Origin: VRUE01 sp963824705 | GTDB taxonomy: Bacteria; Actinomycetota; Thermoleophilia; Solirubrobacterales; 70-9 | Length of the DNA stretch: 64,000 nt | Assembly: GCA_963824705.1 (NCBI GenBank) | Contig: CAWGQE010000003.1 | Location: forward strand, 2,294,001 to 2,358,000 | Direction: 5' to 3' | Part shown: positions 1-8,402 of the stretch, piece after piece | Layout: each line of letters starts with the position of its first letter | Numbering within the stretch: the first letter of the stretch is position 1 | The notes under the pieces: generated by a model | What the model was told of the DNA's origin: nothing | Seen by the model: only the letters and a program-made list of their open reading frames with translations | The model's database searches: none | Position numbers and translations under genes: made by a program

Positions 1-1548
1 GGTGCGACCGTCTTCCGTCGCGCCGTAGAACTCGACGTCTCCCGCCGCCGTTCCGGAGCTGACCAGGGCGACGCCGGCGGCGGTCCACTCGTAGACGTCG
101 GACCATTCGTTGACGTCGTCGGCGACCAATCTCTCCCGGGTCGTAAAGAACACATGAGCGCCGTCGTCGGAGAACGGATGTGGATCCATAGGCACCATGC
201 CGGCGAGATTGATGAACCTGGTCGTGGCAAGTTCCGCGGGAAATGGGCCATTGCCACCTTGGGGGCCGGTCGAGACGCGAGCGAACCGATCCGCGCCGGC
301 GTCGTAGCGGTAGACGTCAACGGCTCCGTCGGTGTCCGTGGCTTCCAGCGCCTGGTCCGTCGCCAGCACGGCGGAACCGCCATCGGCGGCCGACAGCACC
401 GTCGTTTCCGGCAGCGAGGCCAGGAAACGCAAACCTGACTCGTCCGCCATGTAGAGATTCGTGCCTTCTTTGGCCCCGAGGCCGGCGACAAGTCGGCCGG
501 CCGCGTAGAAGTAGACCCGCCTGCCGTCGTCCGAGGTGGCCAGGACTCCACCCGTGACCGCAGCCGTTTCTTCTCCCCCGCCGGAAAGCAGCTCGAGCTC
601 GCCGTCGGCGACGTCGAAGCGGTACAGATCGGCGGCTTCGTCGGTGTCGGCATTGACGAGCTGCTGGGAGGTGACCAGGAAAGCCGCCGATCCGCTCGGG
701 GTGGCGCCAGCCAACCCCACGTCCCGAGGCGCGTTGCAGTCGAGCCGCGTGCACTGGGATGCGCTGATCTCCACCGTCTTGGTCCCCGCTTCGCGCAGAT
801 AGACGCGGGTCGGCCCTGCGCAGGCCGGCCCGGAGGTGGTGAAGAAGATCCGCTGCCCCGATTCCGATACAGCGTGCGGCGCGCCGATCGTGGCCCCGCA
901 GGACGACAGCTCCTGGTCGCTGTCGTCGACGTCCACGAGACGCAGTTGCCCACCGGCCGCTTCGTAGATCGATTCGCCGCTGCCACGACCCGCGTCCCCG
1001 GGCAGAAAGTGAGCATACGAGGCGAAAATGACGCGTTGGCCATCGTCCGAGATCCGCGCATAGGTCGGCTCTTCGGAGCCAAAGGAGGCAAGCAAGACGA
1101 AGCCTTCCGCCGGAGTTCGGCGGTAGAGCGCCTGAGTGCCTGCCGGAGGCGCCCCGGGTGCGAGGGGCACGCTGGCCCGCCAGACCGACGAGCCGAACCC
1201 CGGGGTGAAGACGAGCGGCAAGACCGGGGTGAGGCCGGCGTCGGGATCGCTCGCGTATGGCACCGAGAGAGGGATGTTGCTCCACCCAGCCGCCCCTCGT
1301 TCCGCCAGGTTCGATGCAATCAGGTCCCCCGCGGCGGCACCGGGCATCGGACCTGCGCTCAGGTAGGCCAGTTTGTCCCCGTTCGAATCGATCTGAAAGG
1401 GCCATCCGATGATCCCGCCGGCGGGCTGGGCGGGCGTCACGAGCTCCCAGGTCCGCCCGCTCCCCGGGACGGTGGCCTCGGCCATCGTCGGGGTCGCGAC
1501 AGCTGCAAGGAGTGCAGCGGCAGCAAGGAAGCGCGACAAGGCGCTCAC
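1..1548 (-). CDS. secreted beta-propeller protein (TolB/PD40-like), partial
   Basis: The frame is open from a GTG at 1548 to the left edge, giving at least 516 codons with the C-terminus missing. It starts with a signal peptide (ALSRFLAAAALLAAVAT, then an Ala-rich cleavage region), followed by 'TWELVTPAQPAGG', a start common in large exported propeller proteins of high-GC actinobacteria. Near the edge are propeller-blade phrases such as HPFSDDGAHVFFTT and WSDVYEWTAAG, where a 'D-G-x-x-V/I-x-F' core marks each blade. The function is unknown; exported scaffolding or binding is the likely role. The start overlaps the stop of the upstream methyltransferase by 4 bases (GTGA, 1545-1548), so the two are probably translated together. 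No enzyme motif is visible. Confidence 0.8.
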   Translation of the reverse strand, partial: MSALSRFLAAAALLAAVATPTMAEATVPGSGRTWELVTPAQPAGGIIGWPFQIDSNGDKLAYLSAGPMPGAAAGDLIASNLAERGAAGWSNIPLSVPYASDPDAGLTPVLPLVFTPGFGSSVWRASVPLAPGAPPAGTQALYRRTPAEGFVLLASFGSEEPTYARISDDGQRVIFASYAHFLPGDAGRGSGESIYEAAGGQLRLVDVDDSDQELSSCGATIGAPHAVSESGQRIFFTTSGPACAGPTRVYLREAGTKTVEISASQCTRLDCNAPRDVGLAGATPSGSAAFLVTSQQLVNADTDEAADLYRFDVADGELELLSGGGEETAAVTGGVLATSDDGRRVYFYAAGRLVAGLGAKEGTNLYMADESGLRFLASLPETTVLSAADGGSAVLATDQALEATDTDGAVDVYRYDAGADRFARVSTGPQGGNGPFPAELATTRFINLAGMVPMDPHPFSDDGAHVFFTTRERLVADDVNEWSDVYEWTAAGVALVSSGTAAGDVEFYGATEDGRT

Positions 1549-2438
1549 GATGGGGCGACCTCCGCGTGGACGAAGTTGGCGAACTCGATCGGCCTACCGG
1601 CGATGTCGCCGTTGGGACGGCGCAGGTACATGACTTCTTGGTCGGGGGCTCGGAGGTGACTTTTCACAGCGAGGCCGCAGTTCCCCAGAAATGCGGGCAA
1701 GGCCTCGGGGTCGAAGCCGGAGAGAAATCGCTCGCCGCTCCGCTCGACCAGGAATCGCGCCCGGCGAGCACCGCGCATCCTCCGGCCACGACGCCGATAG
1801 AAAGCACGATCGTAGTAGTCGAAGCCGATAGAGCTGCCGCGCGGGTGCCCGGCAACCCATCTCAGCACATCCTCGACCGACTCCGCCGGCAGGTACATAG
1901 CAACGCCGATCCACAGCACGAGCACGGGAGCTGCCGGGTCGAACCCGCTTGCCGCCAAAGGCTCGGCAGGAGATTGCTCGGTCAGGTCCGCGGACACGTA
2001 AGAGACCCCGGCCGGCGGTTGGCCGAAGATCCGCTGCAGACATTCGCGCTTACGCGCGGCGGTTACCGGATGATCGACCTCGAAAACCCGGACGTCGCTC
2101 AGCTCGGAAGCGAATCTGTAGGGGCGCGAGTCCAACCCTGCGCCGAGGACGACCAGCTGGCCGACCCCTGCGGACGCCTGCTCCAAGAGGATCTCGTCGA
2201 AGTGCTTGACGCGAGCGATCTCGCCCCAGTAGGCGCCAGGCGTCACCCTGGTCAAACCCCACCGGCAAGCGGTATACAGGGGGGGAATGCGTGCGGCCAT
2301 CCGGAGTCCGACGCGGGCCGTCGGAAGGTCGGCGAGGAATTCTCGCGCCATGAAATCGGGATTGCGCAGCTGCGGCTCGCGGTCGATGGCGCCGAGCGCC
2401 CGCGCGAATGCCGTCTTTTCGGCGCTGCTCTTCAACAT
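1545..2438 (-). CDS. class I SAM-dependent methyltransferase, leucine carboxyl methyltransferase (LCM) family
   Basis: 297 residues. The SAM-binding glycine loop reads VVLGAGLDSRPYRF and is followed by the acidic strand FEVDHP, which is characteristic of the LCM/PPM1 family of O-methyltransferases. In bacteria this family mostly acts on unknown small molecules. I place the start at ATG 2438, because AAGGG lies 7 bases upstream; a further ATG at 2492 would add 18 residues with no ribosome site. It is the first gene of a pair with the exported propeller protein, whose GTG overlaps its stop. The substrate cannot be told from the sequence. Confidence 0.85.
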   Translation of the reverse strand: MLKSSAEKTAFARALGAIDREPQLRNPDFMAREFLADLPTARVGLRMAARIPPLYTACRWGLTRVTPGAYWGEIARVKHFDEILLEQASAGVGQLVVLGAGLDSRPYRFASELSDVRVFEVDHPVTAARKRECLQRIFGQPPAGVSYVSADLTEQSPAEPLAASGFDPAAPVLVLWIGVAMYLPAESVEDVLRWVAGHPRGSSIGFDYYDRAFYRRRGRRMRGARRARFLVERSGERFLSGFDPEALPAFLGNCGLAVKSHLRAPDQEVMYLRRPNGDIAGRPIEFANFVHAEVAPS

Positions 2439-2597
2439 GAATCGACCCTTGCGGGTCCCGTCCAACCCCACCGCTCCCCCAAACCTCCCCATGGCCGATC
2501 CAACCCCTCAGGCTCAGAGAAGCTACGCTCGCCACCCCGGCACGGCAATGGTTATTCCCAAAGGTGGGAAATACGGTTTACGCGCTCGACTCTGTGA

Positions 2598-2623
2598 GCC
2601 GGGTTTCAGATGGGAAACCCGGC
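2598..2623 (-). terminator. hairpin at the end of the HAD gene
   Basis: Perfect 10-bp inverted repeat (GCCGGGTTTC / GAAACCCGGC) around a 6-base loop. It overlaps the last codons and stop of the HAD gene, the last gene of the tkt-tal-pgi-cydAB operon. It has no long U-tract, but its place at the operon end fits a terminator. Confidence 0.5.
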
Positions 2624-3286
2624 GCTGACGCTCGACAGAGCCCAATCGGCTCCCGCCTCGCGCAGCTGGTCCACCGTGTAGCTGCCGGTTGCCACCCCGA
2701 CGACCTGGATCCCGGCTCCGTGCCCTGCCTTGACGTCCCGCGGGGTGTCGCCAACCGCGATGCAGGCGGCGCCTTGCAAGACGCCGCCCGAAACCAGCTC
2801 TCCGCGCCGCAGCGCGGCCCTGGTGACCTTCGTGCGGTCGGCGGAATCGGAGCCGTAGCCACCGAAGCTGAAGAAGCGGTTGAGCCGAGCGCGGGCGAGC
2901 TTGATGTGGGCGGCGGCCTCGATGTTGCCGGTGACCAGGCCGAGCAGGGCGCCATCCTCGATCAACCGGTCGAGCAGCTCCTCCACCCCCGACATGACCC
3001 GGTAGCCGTCGGATTCGGCGACCGCGTCGGGGAGGTGCTTGAGGTAGCAGCCGATCGTCTTGGCGCGCTCTTCGGCGCTGCCCTCGCGGCCGATTACCTC
3101 GCGGAAGACGATCGCCGCGATCTCGGGGTCGGTCATGCCGGCATCGGTGTGCTCGGCGACGTTGGCTTCGACCCCGTATAGCTCCTCGAAGCCGCGCTGC
3201 CAGGCGACGCCGCCCGCCCCCCCGGTGACGAGCAGCGTGCCGTCGATGTCGAACAGCACCGCGCGGATGCCGGTTGCCTCACTCAC
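2606..3286 (-). CDS. HAD-superfamily hydrolase, phosphoglycolate phosphatase-like
   Basis: 226 residues with the HAD motifs in order: motif I DIDGTLL near residue 13 (nucleophile Asp), motif II as LVTGN, and motif IV as VGDTPRD. The helical insert after motif I marks a C1-cap phosphatase like Gph. It would dephosphorylate a small phosphorylated metabolite in the cytoplasm. The ATG at 3286 overlaps the end of cydB by 8 bases, so it is the last gene of the tkt-tal-pgi-cydAB operon. A metabolite-repair role for damaged or side-product sugar phosphates would suit this context, but that is inference. Confidence 0.85.
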   Translation of the reverse strand: MSEATGIRAVLFDIDGTLLVTGGAGGVAWQRGFEELYGVEANVAEHTDAGMTDPEIAAIVFREVIGREGSAEERAKTIGCYLKHLPDAVAESDGYRVMSGVEELLDRLIEDGALLGLVTGNIEAAAHIKLARARLNRFFSFGGYGSDSADRTKVTRAALRRGELVSGGVLQGAACIAVGDTPRDVKAGHGAGIQVVGVATGSYTVDQLREAGADWALSSVSAGFPI

Positions 3287-4277
3287 TGAGCAACTCCCGC
3301 TGGCTCAGCCAGTAGAGCAGGCCGAGCGCCGGCAGGACGACGATCGCGGCGATGACGAAGACGATCAGCACGGCGTCGAGGGTCGGGCCGGGGGCGGCCG
3401 CCTGGTCGATCTTCAGCGAGGTGGGCAGCAGGTAGGGGAACTGGGCGACGCCCCAGCCCCAGATCACCGCGACCACGGCGCCGGCGGCCAACGGGCGGAG
3501 GCCGCGCCGTCCGCGACCGAGCAGCAGTGCAAGGACACCGAAGCCGCAGAGAATCGAGACGATCACCAGCGGCAGTCCCTCGCCGATCAACCGGTCGTAG
3601 ACGTAGTGGGCTTCGCTGTGCAGGGCGATGAGGCCGAACAGAGCGACCGCGCCGGAGACCAGCCCGGCGCCCAACGCACGAGCGGAGAAGTAGCTTTCCA
3701 TCTCTTCGTCGTCGATCCGATGGGCGTCGGCGAGAAGGTAGATCGCCGCCAGGTAGGCGCCGCTGGCGACGAAGAGCGCTCCGGTGAGCAGCGGAAGCGG
3801 TGCCAACCAGCTCGAGAAGGCGTCCCCTCTCCCGTCGGCCGGGACGTTGCCGGCGGCGATCGCGCCGACCACCGTCCCCATGAAGAAAGGCGTCAGCACC
3901 GAGGAGATCGCGAAGGCGGCGCCCATCGCCCGGCGGTACTCGAGTCGCCGCACCGATTTGCGAAAGGCAAAGCCCGCGCCGCGCAGCACGATCCCAACCG
4001 CGGCCAGGGCGATCGGCACGTAGAGGGTCGACATGATCGCTCCGAAGGCTTCGGGGAAGGCGGTCCAGAGGACGACGAGGATGAAGATCAACCAGACGTG
4101 GTTGGCCTCCCAGACGGGGGTGAGCGAGCTCTGGATCAGCGCCCGCGGCCGCTCGCCGCGCTCGGCGTCACCGGCGATCAAGTCCCAGAGCCCGGCACCG
4201 AAGTCGGCGCCGCCGAAGAGCGCGTAGAGCGTTGCCCCGGTCCAGAGGATCGCCGCTGCAAGATCGGCGCGGCTCAT
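3279..4277 (-). CDS. cydB: cytochrome bd ubiquinol/menaquinol oxidase subunit II
   Basis: 332 residues, usual length for CydB. Starts MSRADLAAAILWTG and has the conserved GGADFGAGLWDL and TPVWEANHVWLI segments of subunit II, followed by about nine hydrophobic helices. It forms the quinol-oxidising, oxygen-reducing bd complex with CydA in the cytoplasmic membrane. The ATG at 4277 overlaps the cydA stop by 4 bases (ATGA). No cydDC assembly transporter lies beside it in this window, so it must be encoded elsewhere if present. Confidence 0.95.
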   Translation of the reverse strand: MSRADLAAAILWTGATLYALFGGADFGAGLWDLIAGDAERGERPRALIQSSLTPVWEANHVWLIFILVVLWTAFPEAFGAIMSTLYVPIALAAVGIVLRGAGFAFRKSVRRLEYRRAMGAAFAISSVLTPFFMGTVVGAIAAGNVPADGRGDAFSSWLAPLPLLTGALFVASGAYLAAIYLLADAHRIDDEEMESYFSARALGAGLVSGAVALFGLIALHSEAHYVYDRLIGEGLPLVIVSILCGFGVLALLLGRGRRGLRPLAAGAVVAVIWGWGVAQFPYLLPTSLKIDQAAAPGPTLDAVLIVFVIAAIVVLPALGLLYWLSQRELLSE

Positions 4278-5659
4278 GGCGCCGCCGCCTCCTGGGGTCC
4301 GTAGGGGACTTCGGCCTCGTCGCTCTCCTCGTCGCGCCAGCGCCGCGACATCGCGCGCAGGACGAGGATCGCCCCCGTCCCCAGGCCTGCGTAGAGGATC
4401 AACACACCGCCGAAGGCAAACCAGATCCCGTGCGCCTCGGTCACGGCTTCCTCGGTGCGCATGTAGCCCTGCACGATCCAGGGCTGACGGCCGACCTCGG
4501 TGACGATCCAGCCGAACCAGAGGGCGAGGATCGCGCCGATGCCCGAGACGGCAACGGCGCGCAGGAACCAGGGCGTGCGCGGGATGTCGCGCCACCGCCA
4601 CCAGGCCCAGGCCAGCCAGAGGCCGAGCAGAAGCAGCGCCGAGCCGATCCCGACCATCGCGTCGAAGGCGAGGTGGAGCATCGTGTTGGCGGGCGGGCGT
4701 TCGTCGGCGGGAATGTCGTTGAGGCCGGTCACGTCGGTGTTCTTGCTGAAGCCGACGAGGTAGGAGTCGAGGTCGGGGATCGGGATCGACGCCTTGACGC
4801 CGTCGCTCGTGCAGATGCCGCCGATGTACTCGGTCTGGTCGTCGCCCGTTTCCTGGATGCACTCCATGCCGGCGAACTTGGCGGGTTGGTGGTCGGCGAC
4901 TTCGCGCGCCGCAGTGTCGCCGACGAAGAGCTGGATCGGGGTGACGACGCAGGCGATCGTAAGCGGGATCAGCAGGCCCAGCCGGTGCAGGCGGTCGCGC
5001 CGGCCGCGCAGCATCCCGACCGCGTAGATCGAGGCGACGAGGAAGCCGACGACCATGTAGGCGGCGAGGATCATGTGCGGGACCTCGTAGCTCCAGGCCG
5101 GGTTGAAGAGCACCTTGAAGGGCTCGGTTTCGACCACCTTCCCGGCGGCGTCGAGAGTGAAGCCCTGCGGCGCGTTCATCCATGAGTTGGCGGTGACTAC
5201 CGAGAAGGCGCCGCCGATGCCGGTGATCACCATCGGCACGCCGGACCAGAAGTGCGCCCAACCGCTGAGCCGCTTCCAGCCGTAGATGTAGATCGCGAGG
5301 AAGATCGCCTCGGTGAAGAAGAAGAGCCCCTCGACCGCAAAGGCGATCCCGAAGGCGTCGCCGAAGCGGGACATGAAGTTCGGCCAGAGCAGGCCGAACT
5401 CGAAGCTGAGCACCGTGCCGGTGACGGCGCCGACCGCGAAGGTCACGCCCATCGCCTTGGACCAGCGCCGCGCCAGCCGCATCGCGTCGGGATCGTCGCG
5501 CTTCAGCCCCAGCCAGTTGGCGGTGAGGATCATCGCCGGCAGGGCCACGCCGAGGCAGGAGAGGACGATGTGGAAGGCGAGCGTGAACGCCATCAGCTCG
5601 CGCGCGGCGAGCAGGTTGGACTCCGACGCCGCGAGCGGGAGGGCGTCGATGCCGGGCAC
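4274..5659 (-). CDS. cydA: cytochrome bd ubiquinol/menaquinol oxidase subunit I
   Basis: 461 residues from a GTG at 5659, two bases after the pgi stop; AAGG lies 7 bases upstream. Family marks include His30 in LAFHIVLSC (a heme ligand in relatives), the acidic pair in VEGLFFFTEA, MNAPQGF, the quinol-loop region with GDTAAREVADHQPAK, and GRQPWIVQG near residue 390. The reading frame also runs upstream into pgi in another frame; that extension is not real coding because it overlaps strongly conserved pgi sequence. The enzyme takes electrons from the quinol pool with high oxygen affinity and without proton pumping. It is downstream of pgi in the same operon. Confidence 0.95.
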   Translation of the reverse strand: MPGIDALPLAASESNLLAARELMAFTLAFHIVLSCLGVALPAMILTANWLGLKRDDPDAMRLARRWSKAMGVTFAVGAVTGTVLSFEFGLLWPNFMSRFGDAFGIAFAVEGLFFFTEAIFLAIYIYGWKRLSGWAHFWSGVPMVITGIGGAFSVVTANSWMNAPQGFTLDAAGKVVETEPFKVLFNPAWSYEVPHMILAAYMVVGFLVASIYAVGMLRGRRDRLHRLGLLIPLTIACVVTPIQLFVGDTAAREVADHQPAKFAGMECIQETGDDQTEYIGGICTSDGVKASIPIPDLDSYLVGFSKNTDVTGLNDIPADERPPANTMLHLAFDAMVGIGSALLLLGLWLAWAWWRWRDIPRTPWFLRAVAVSGIGAILALWFGWIVTEVGRQPWIVQGYMRTEEAVTEAHGIWFAFGGVLILYAGLGTGAILVLRAMSRRWRDEESDEAEVPYGPQEAAAP

Positions 5660-5661
5660 TC

Positions 5662-7305
5662 CTAGGCCTTGGCCCTCGCCTGGCGATAGCGGCGGATCAA
5701 GGCGTTGGTCGAGCTGTCGTGCTTCAGCTTGGGCTCCTCGCCGGCCTGCAGCTCGGGGATGATCGCGACAGCGAGCGCCTTGCCCAGCTCGACCCCCCAC
5801 TGATCGAAGGAGTCGATCCCCCAGATCGCTCCCTGGGTGAAGACGCTGTGCTCGTAGAGAGCGACCAGGGTGCCCAGGGTGAAGGGGTCGAGGCGCTCGG
5901 CGAGGATCGTGTTCGAGGGCCGGTTGCCCTCCATCACCCGGTGCGGCACGATCTCCTCCGGCGTGCCCTCCGCCCGCACCTGCTCGGGCGTTTTGCCGAA
6001 GGCGAGCGCCTCGCTCTGCGCGAAGACGTTCGACATCAGCAGGTCGTGGTGGTCGCCGAGCGGGTTGTTGCTCTGCATGAAGCCGATGAAGTCGCAGGGG
6101 ATCAGCCGCGTCCCCTGGTGGATCAGCTGGTAGAAGGAATGCTGGCCGTTGGTCCCCGGCTCGCCCCAGAAGATCGCCCCGGTGTCGTAGTCGACGTGGG
6201 CGCCCTCGAGCGTGACGTGCTTGCCGTTGGACTCCATCGTCAGCTGCTGCAGGTAGGCCGGGAAGCGGTGCAGGTATTGGTCGTAAGGGAAGACGCCGTA
6301 GGTCTGGGCGCCGAAGAAGTTGCCGTACCAGACCGAGAGCAGCCCCATCAGCATCGGCAGGTTGCCGGCCGCCGGGGTCTCGCGGAAGTGCTCATCCATC
6401 GCGTGGAAGCCGGAGAGCATCTCGGCGAACTGGGCGGGCCCGATCGCCAGCATGGTCGAGAGGCCGATCGCCGAGTCCATCGAGTAGCGGCCGCCGACCC
6501 AGTCCCAGAAGCCGAACATGTTCTCGGTGTCGATGCCGAACTTCGCCACCTCCCCGGCGTTGGTCGAGACGGCGACGAAGTGCTTGGCGATCGCCTCCTC
6601 CTCGCCACGCAGCCCGGCCAGCAGCCACTCGCGCGCGGTGTGGGCGTTGGTCATCGTCTCCAGCGTCGTGAAGGTCTTCGAGGAGATCACGAAGAGGGTC
6701 TCCGCCGGGTCGAGGTCACGCGTCTTCTCGGCGAAGTCGGTGCCGTCGACGTTGGAGACGAAGCGGAAGCTGAGATCGCGGTGGCTGAAGTGGCGCAGCG
6801 CCTCGTAAGCCATCACCGGCCCGAGGTCCGAGCCGCCGATGCCGACGTTGACGACGTTGCGGATCAGCTTGCCGGTGTGGCCGGTCCAGGCGCCCGAGCG
6901 CACCCGCTCGGCGAAGTCGCCCATCCGATCGAGGGTCTCGTGCACCTCCTTGACCACGTCGACGCCGTCGACGATCAGCGAGCGCTCGCGCGGCATCCGC
7001 AGCGCCACGTGCAGCACGGCGCGGTCCTCGGAGACGTTGATGTGCTCGCCGGCGAACATCGCTTCGCGGCGCGCCTCGACGCCGCACTCGCGGGCCAGCT
7101 GACCGAGCATGATCAGAATCTCGTCGGTGACGAGGTTCTTGGAGAAATCGAGATGGAGCCCGGCACCGTCGGCGACCAGGCGCTCGCCGCGGTCGGGGTC
7201 AGCGGCGAAGAGGTCGCGCAGGTGAGTGCCGGCGATCTGGGCGTGGAGGCGCTCCAGCGCCGGCCACGCCTCTCCCTGGCGCAGGGTCGGCGCGGGGTCG
7301 CTCAC
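5662..7305 (-). CDS. pgi: glucose-6-phosphate isomerase
   Basis: 547 residues. It interconverts glucose-6-phosphate and fructose-6-phosphate. Visible family signatures are GIGGSDLGP, the SIS-fold phosphate-binding SSKTFTT, the PROSITE-type VGGRYSMDSAIG, HSFYQLIHQGT with the ring-opening His, and GVELGKALA with the C-terminal catalytic Lys. The GTG start at 7305 overlaps the tal stop by 4 bases (GTGA). It links the transketolase/transaldolase pair to upper glycolysis and lets fructose-6-phosphate be recycled to zwf, which is encoded 12 kb away on the other strand. Confidence 0.97.
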   Translation of the reverse strand: MSDPAPTLRQGEAWPALERLHAQIAGTHLRDLFAADPDRGERLVADGAGLHLDFSKNLVTDEILIMLGQLARECGVEARREAMFAGEHINVSEDRAVLHVALRMPRERSLIVDGVDVVKEVHETLDRMGDFAERVRSGAWTGHTGKLIRNVVNVGIGGSDLGPVMAYEALRHFSHRDLSFRFVSNVDGTDFAEKTRDLDPAETLFVISSKTFTTLETMTNAHTAREWLLAGLRGEEEAIAKHFVAVSTNAGEVAKFGIDTENMFGFWDWVGGRYSMDSAIGLSTMLAIGPAQFAEMLSGFHAMDEHFRETPAAGNLPMLMGLLSVWYGNFFGAQTYGVFPYDQYLHRFPAYLQQLTMESNGKHVTLEGAHVDYDTGAIFWGEPGTNGQHSFYQLIHQGTRLIPCDFIGFMQSNNPLGDHHDLLMSNVFAQSEALAFGKTPEQVRAEGTPEEIVPHRVMEGNRPSNTILAERLDPFTLGTLVALYEHSVFTQGAIWGIDSFDQWGVELGKALAVAIIPELQAGEEPKLKHDSSTNALIRRYRQARAKA

Positions 7306-8402
7306 GCCGGCGCCCCGGCCTGGGACTCGATCGTCTTCAGCATCTCGTCCCAGGACTTGGCAAAGGCGACCTTGCCCTCCTCTTGCAGGCGCGCCGCCAA
7401 GGCCGCGACATCGACCCCGGCGCTCTCGAATCGGGCCAGCACCTCCTCGGCGTCGCCGCCGTCGACCGGCACCGGGTCGCCCACCTCGCCGTGGTCGGCG
7501 AAGGCGTGCAGCGTCGGCTCGGGCATCGTGTTGACCGTGAAAGGCGAGGCGAAGCCCTCGATGTAGAGGGTGTCGGAGGCATCCGGGTCCTTGGTGCCGG
7601 TGCTCGCCCAGAGCAGCCGCTGCGGGCGGGCGCCCTCGTTCATCAGCCGCTGCATGCGCGGCGAGTCGAGCAGCTCGCGGTAGGCGCGGTAGGCGCGACG
7701 GCCGACCGCCAAGCCGAGCCGGTTGCGCAGCTCGTCCGGCACTTCCTCGGCGACGGCGACGTCCCAGCGGCTCATGAAGATCGAGGCGACCGAGGCGACG
7801 TCGGGGTCGAGCCCCGCCTCGATGCGCCGCTCGATCCCGCGCAGGTAGGCGTCGGCGGCGGCCAGGTACTGCTCGCGGTCGAAGAGCAGGGTGACGTTGA
7901 TCGGAATGCCGGCGAAGATCGACTCCTCGATCGCCGGCAGACCCGCCGGGGTGCCGGGGATCTTGATGAAGAGGTTGTCGCGCTCGGCCTTGGCGTGGAG
8001 CTCGGCGGCCTCCTCGATCGTCGCCTCGGTGTCGTCGGCGATCAACGGCGAGACCTCGAGCGAGCAGAAGCCGTCGACGCCCGCGGTGCGCTCGTGGATC
8101 GGGGCGAAGAGGTCGGTGGCGTCGCGAAGGTCCGCGAGAGCCAGCTCGAAGAAGATCCGCTCGGTGGGAGTGGCGCCGATCCCCTCCTCGGTGATGGCGC
8201 TGTTGCTGAGCTCGGCGATCTGCTCGTCGTAGGCGTCGCCGGCGGAGATCGCCTTGTCGAAGATCGTCGGGTTCGAGGTGAGGCCGGTGACGGAGAGCTC
8301 GTCGATGTAACCGGCGAGCGTGCCGTCCCCCAGCATCGTGCGGGTGATGTTGTCGAGCCAGAGGCTCTGGCCCAGCTCGTGCAGCTTCGCGGTCGGCTTC
8401 AT
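7302..8402 (-). CDS. tal: transaldolase
   Basis: 366 residues, the long transaldolase type common in actinobacteria and cyanobacteria. It moves a dihydroxyacetone unit between sugar phosphates in the non-oxidative pentose phosphate pathway. Motifs include VTGLTSNPTIF near the N-terminus, the Schiff-base strand NLFIKIPGTPAG with the family Lys, INVTLLFD, and ASTGTKDP. ATG at 8402 overlaps the tkt stop (ATGA), and its own stop overlaps pgi, so tkt-tal-pgi should be translated in close coupling. Confidence 0.96.
   Translation of the reverse strand: MKPTAKLHELGQSLWLDNITRTMLGDGTLAGYIDELSVTGLTSNPTIFDKAISAGDAYDEQIAELSNSAITEEGIGATPTERIFFELALADLRDATDLFAPIHERTAGVDGFCSLEVSPLIADDTEATIEEAAELHAKAERDNLFIKIPGTPAGLPAIEESIFAGIPINVTLLFDREQYLAAADAYLRGIERRIEAGLDPDVASVASIFMSRWDVAVAEEVPDELRNRLGLAVGRRAYRAYRELLDSPRMQRLMNEGARPQRLLWASTGTKDPDASDTLYIEGFASPFTVNTMPEPTLHAFADHGEVGDPVPVDGGDAEEVLARFESAGVDVAALAARLQEEGKVAFAKSWDEMLKTIESQAGAPA

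Noticed and set aside
317..1405. Long Arg/Gly-rich minus-strand frame
   Set aside because: It is a shadow of the propeller gene: the adjacent frame from GTG 1548 has a signal peptide and propeller motifs, while this one has none.
4278..5261. Apparent N-terminal extension of CydB
   Set aside because: The extension is a shadow of cydA; CydB homology starts at ATG 4277, which overlaps the cydA stop.
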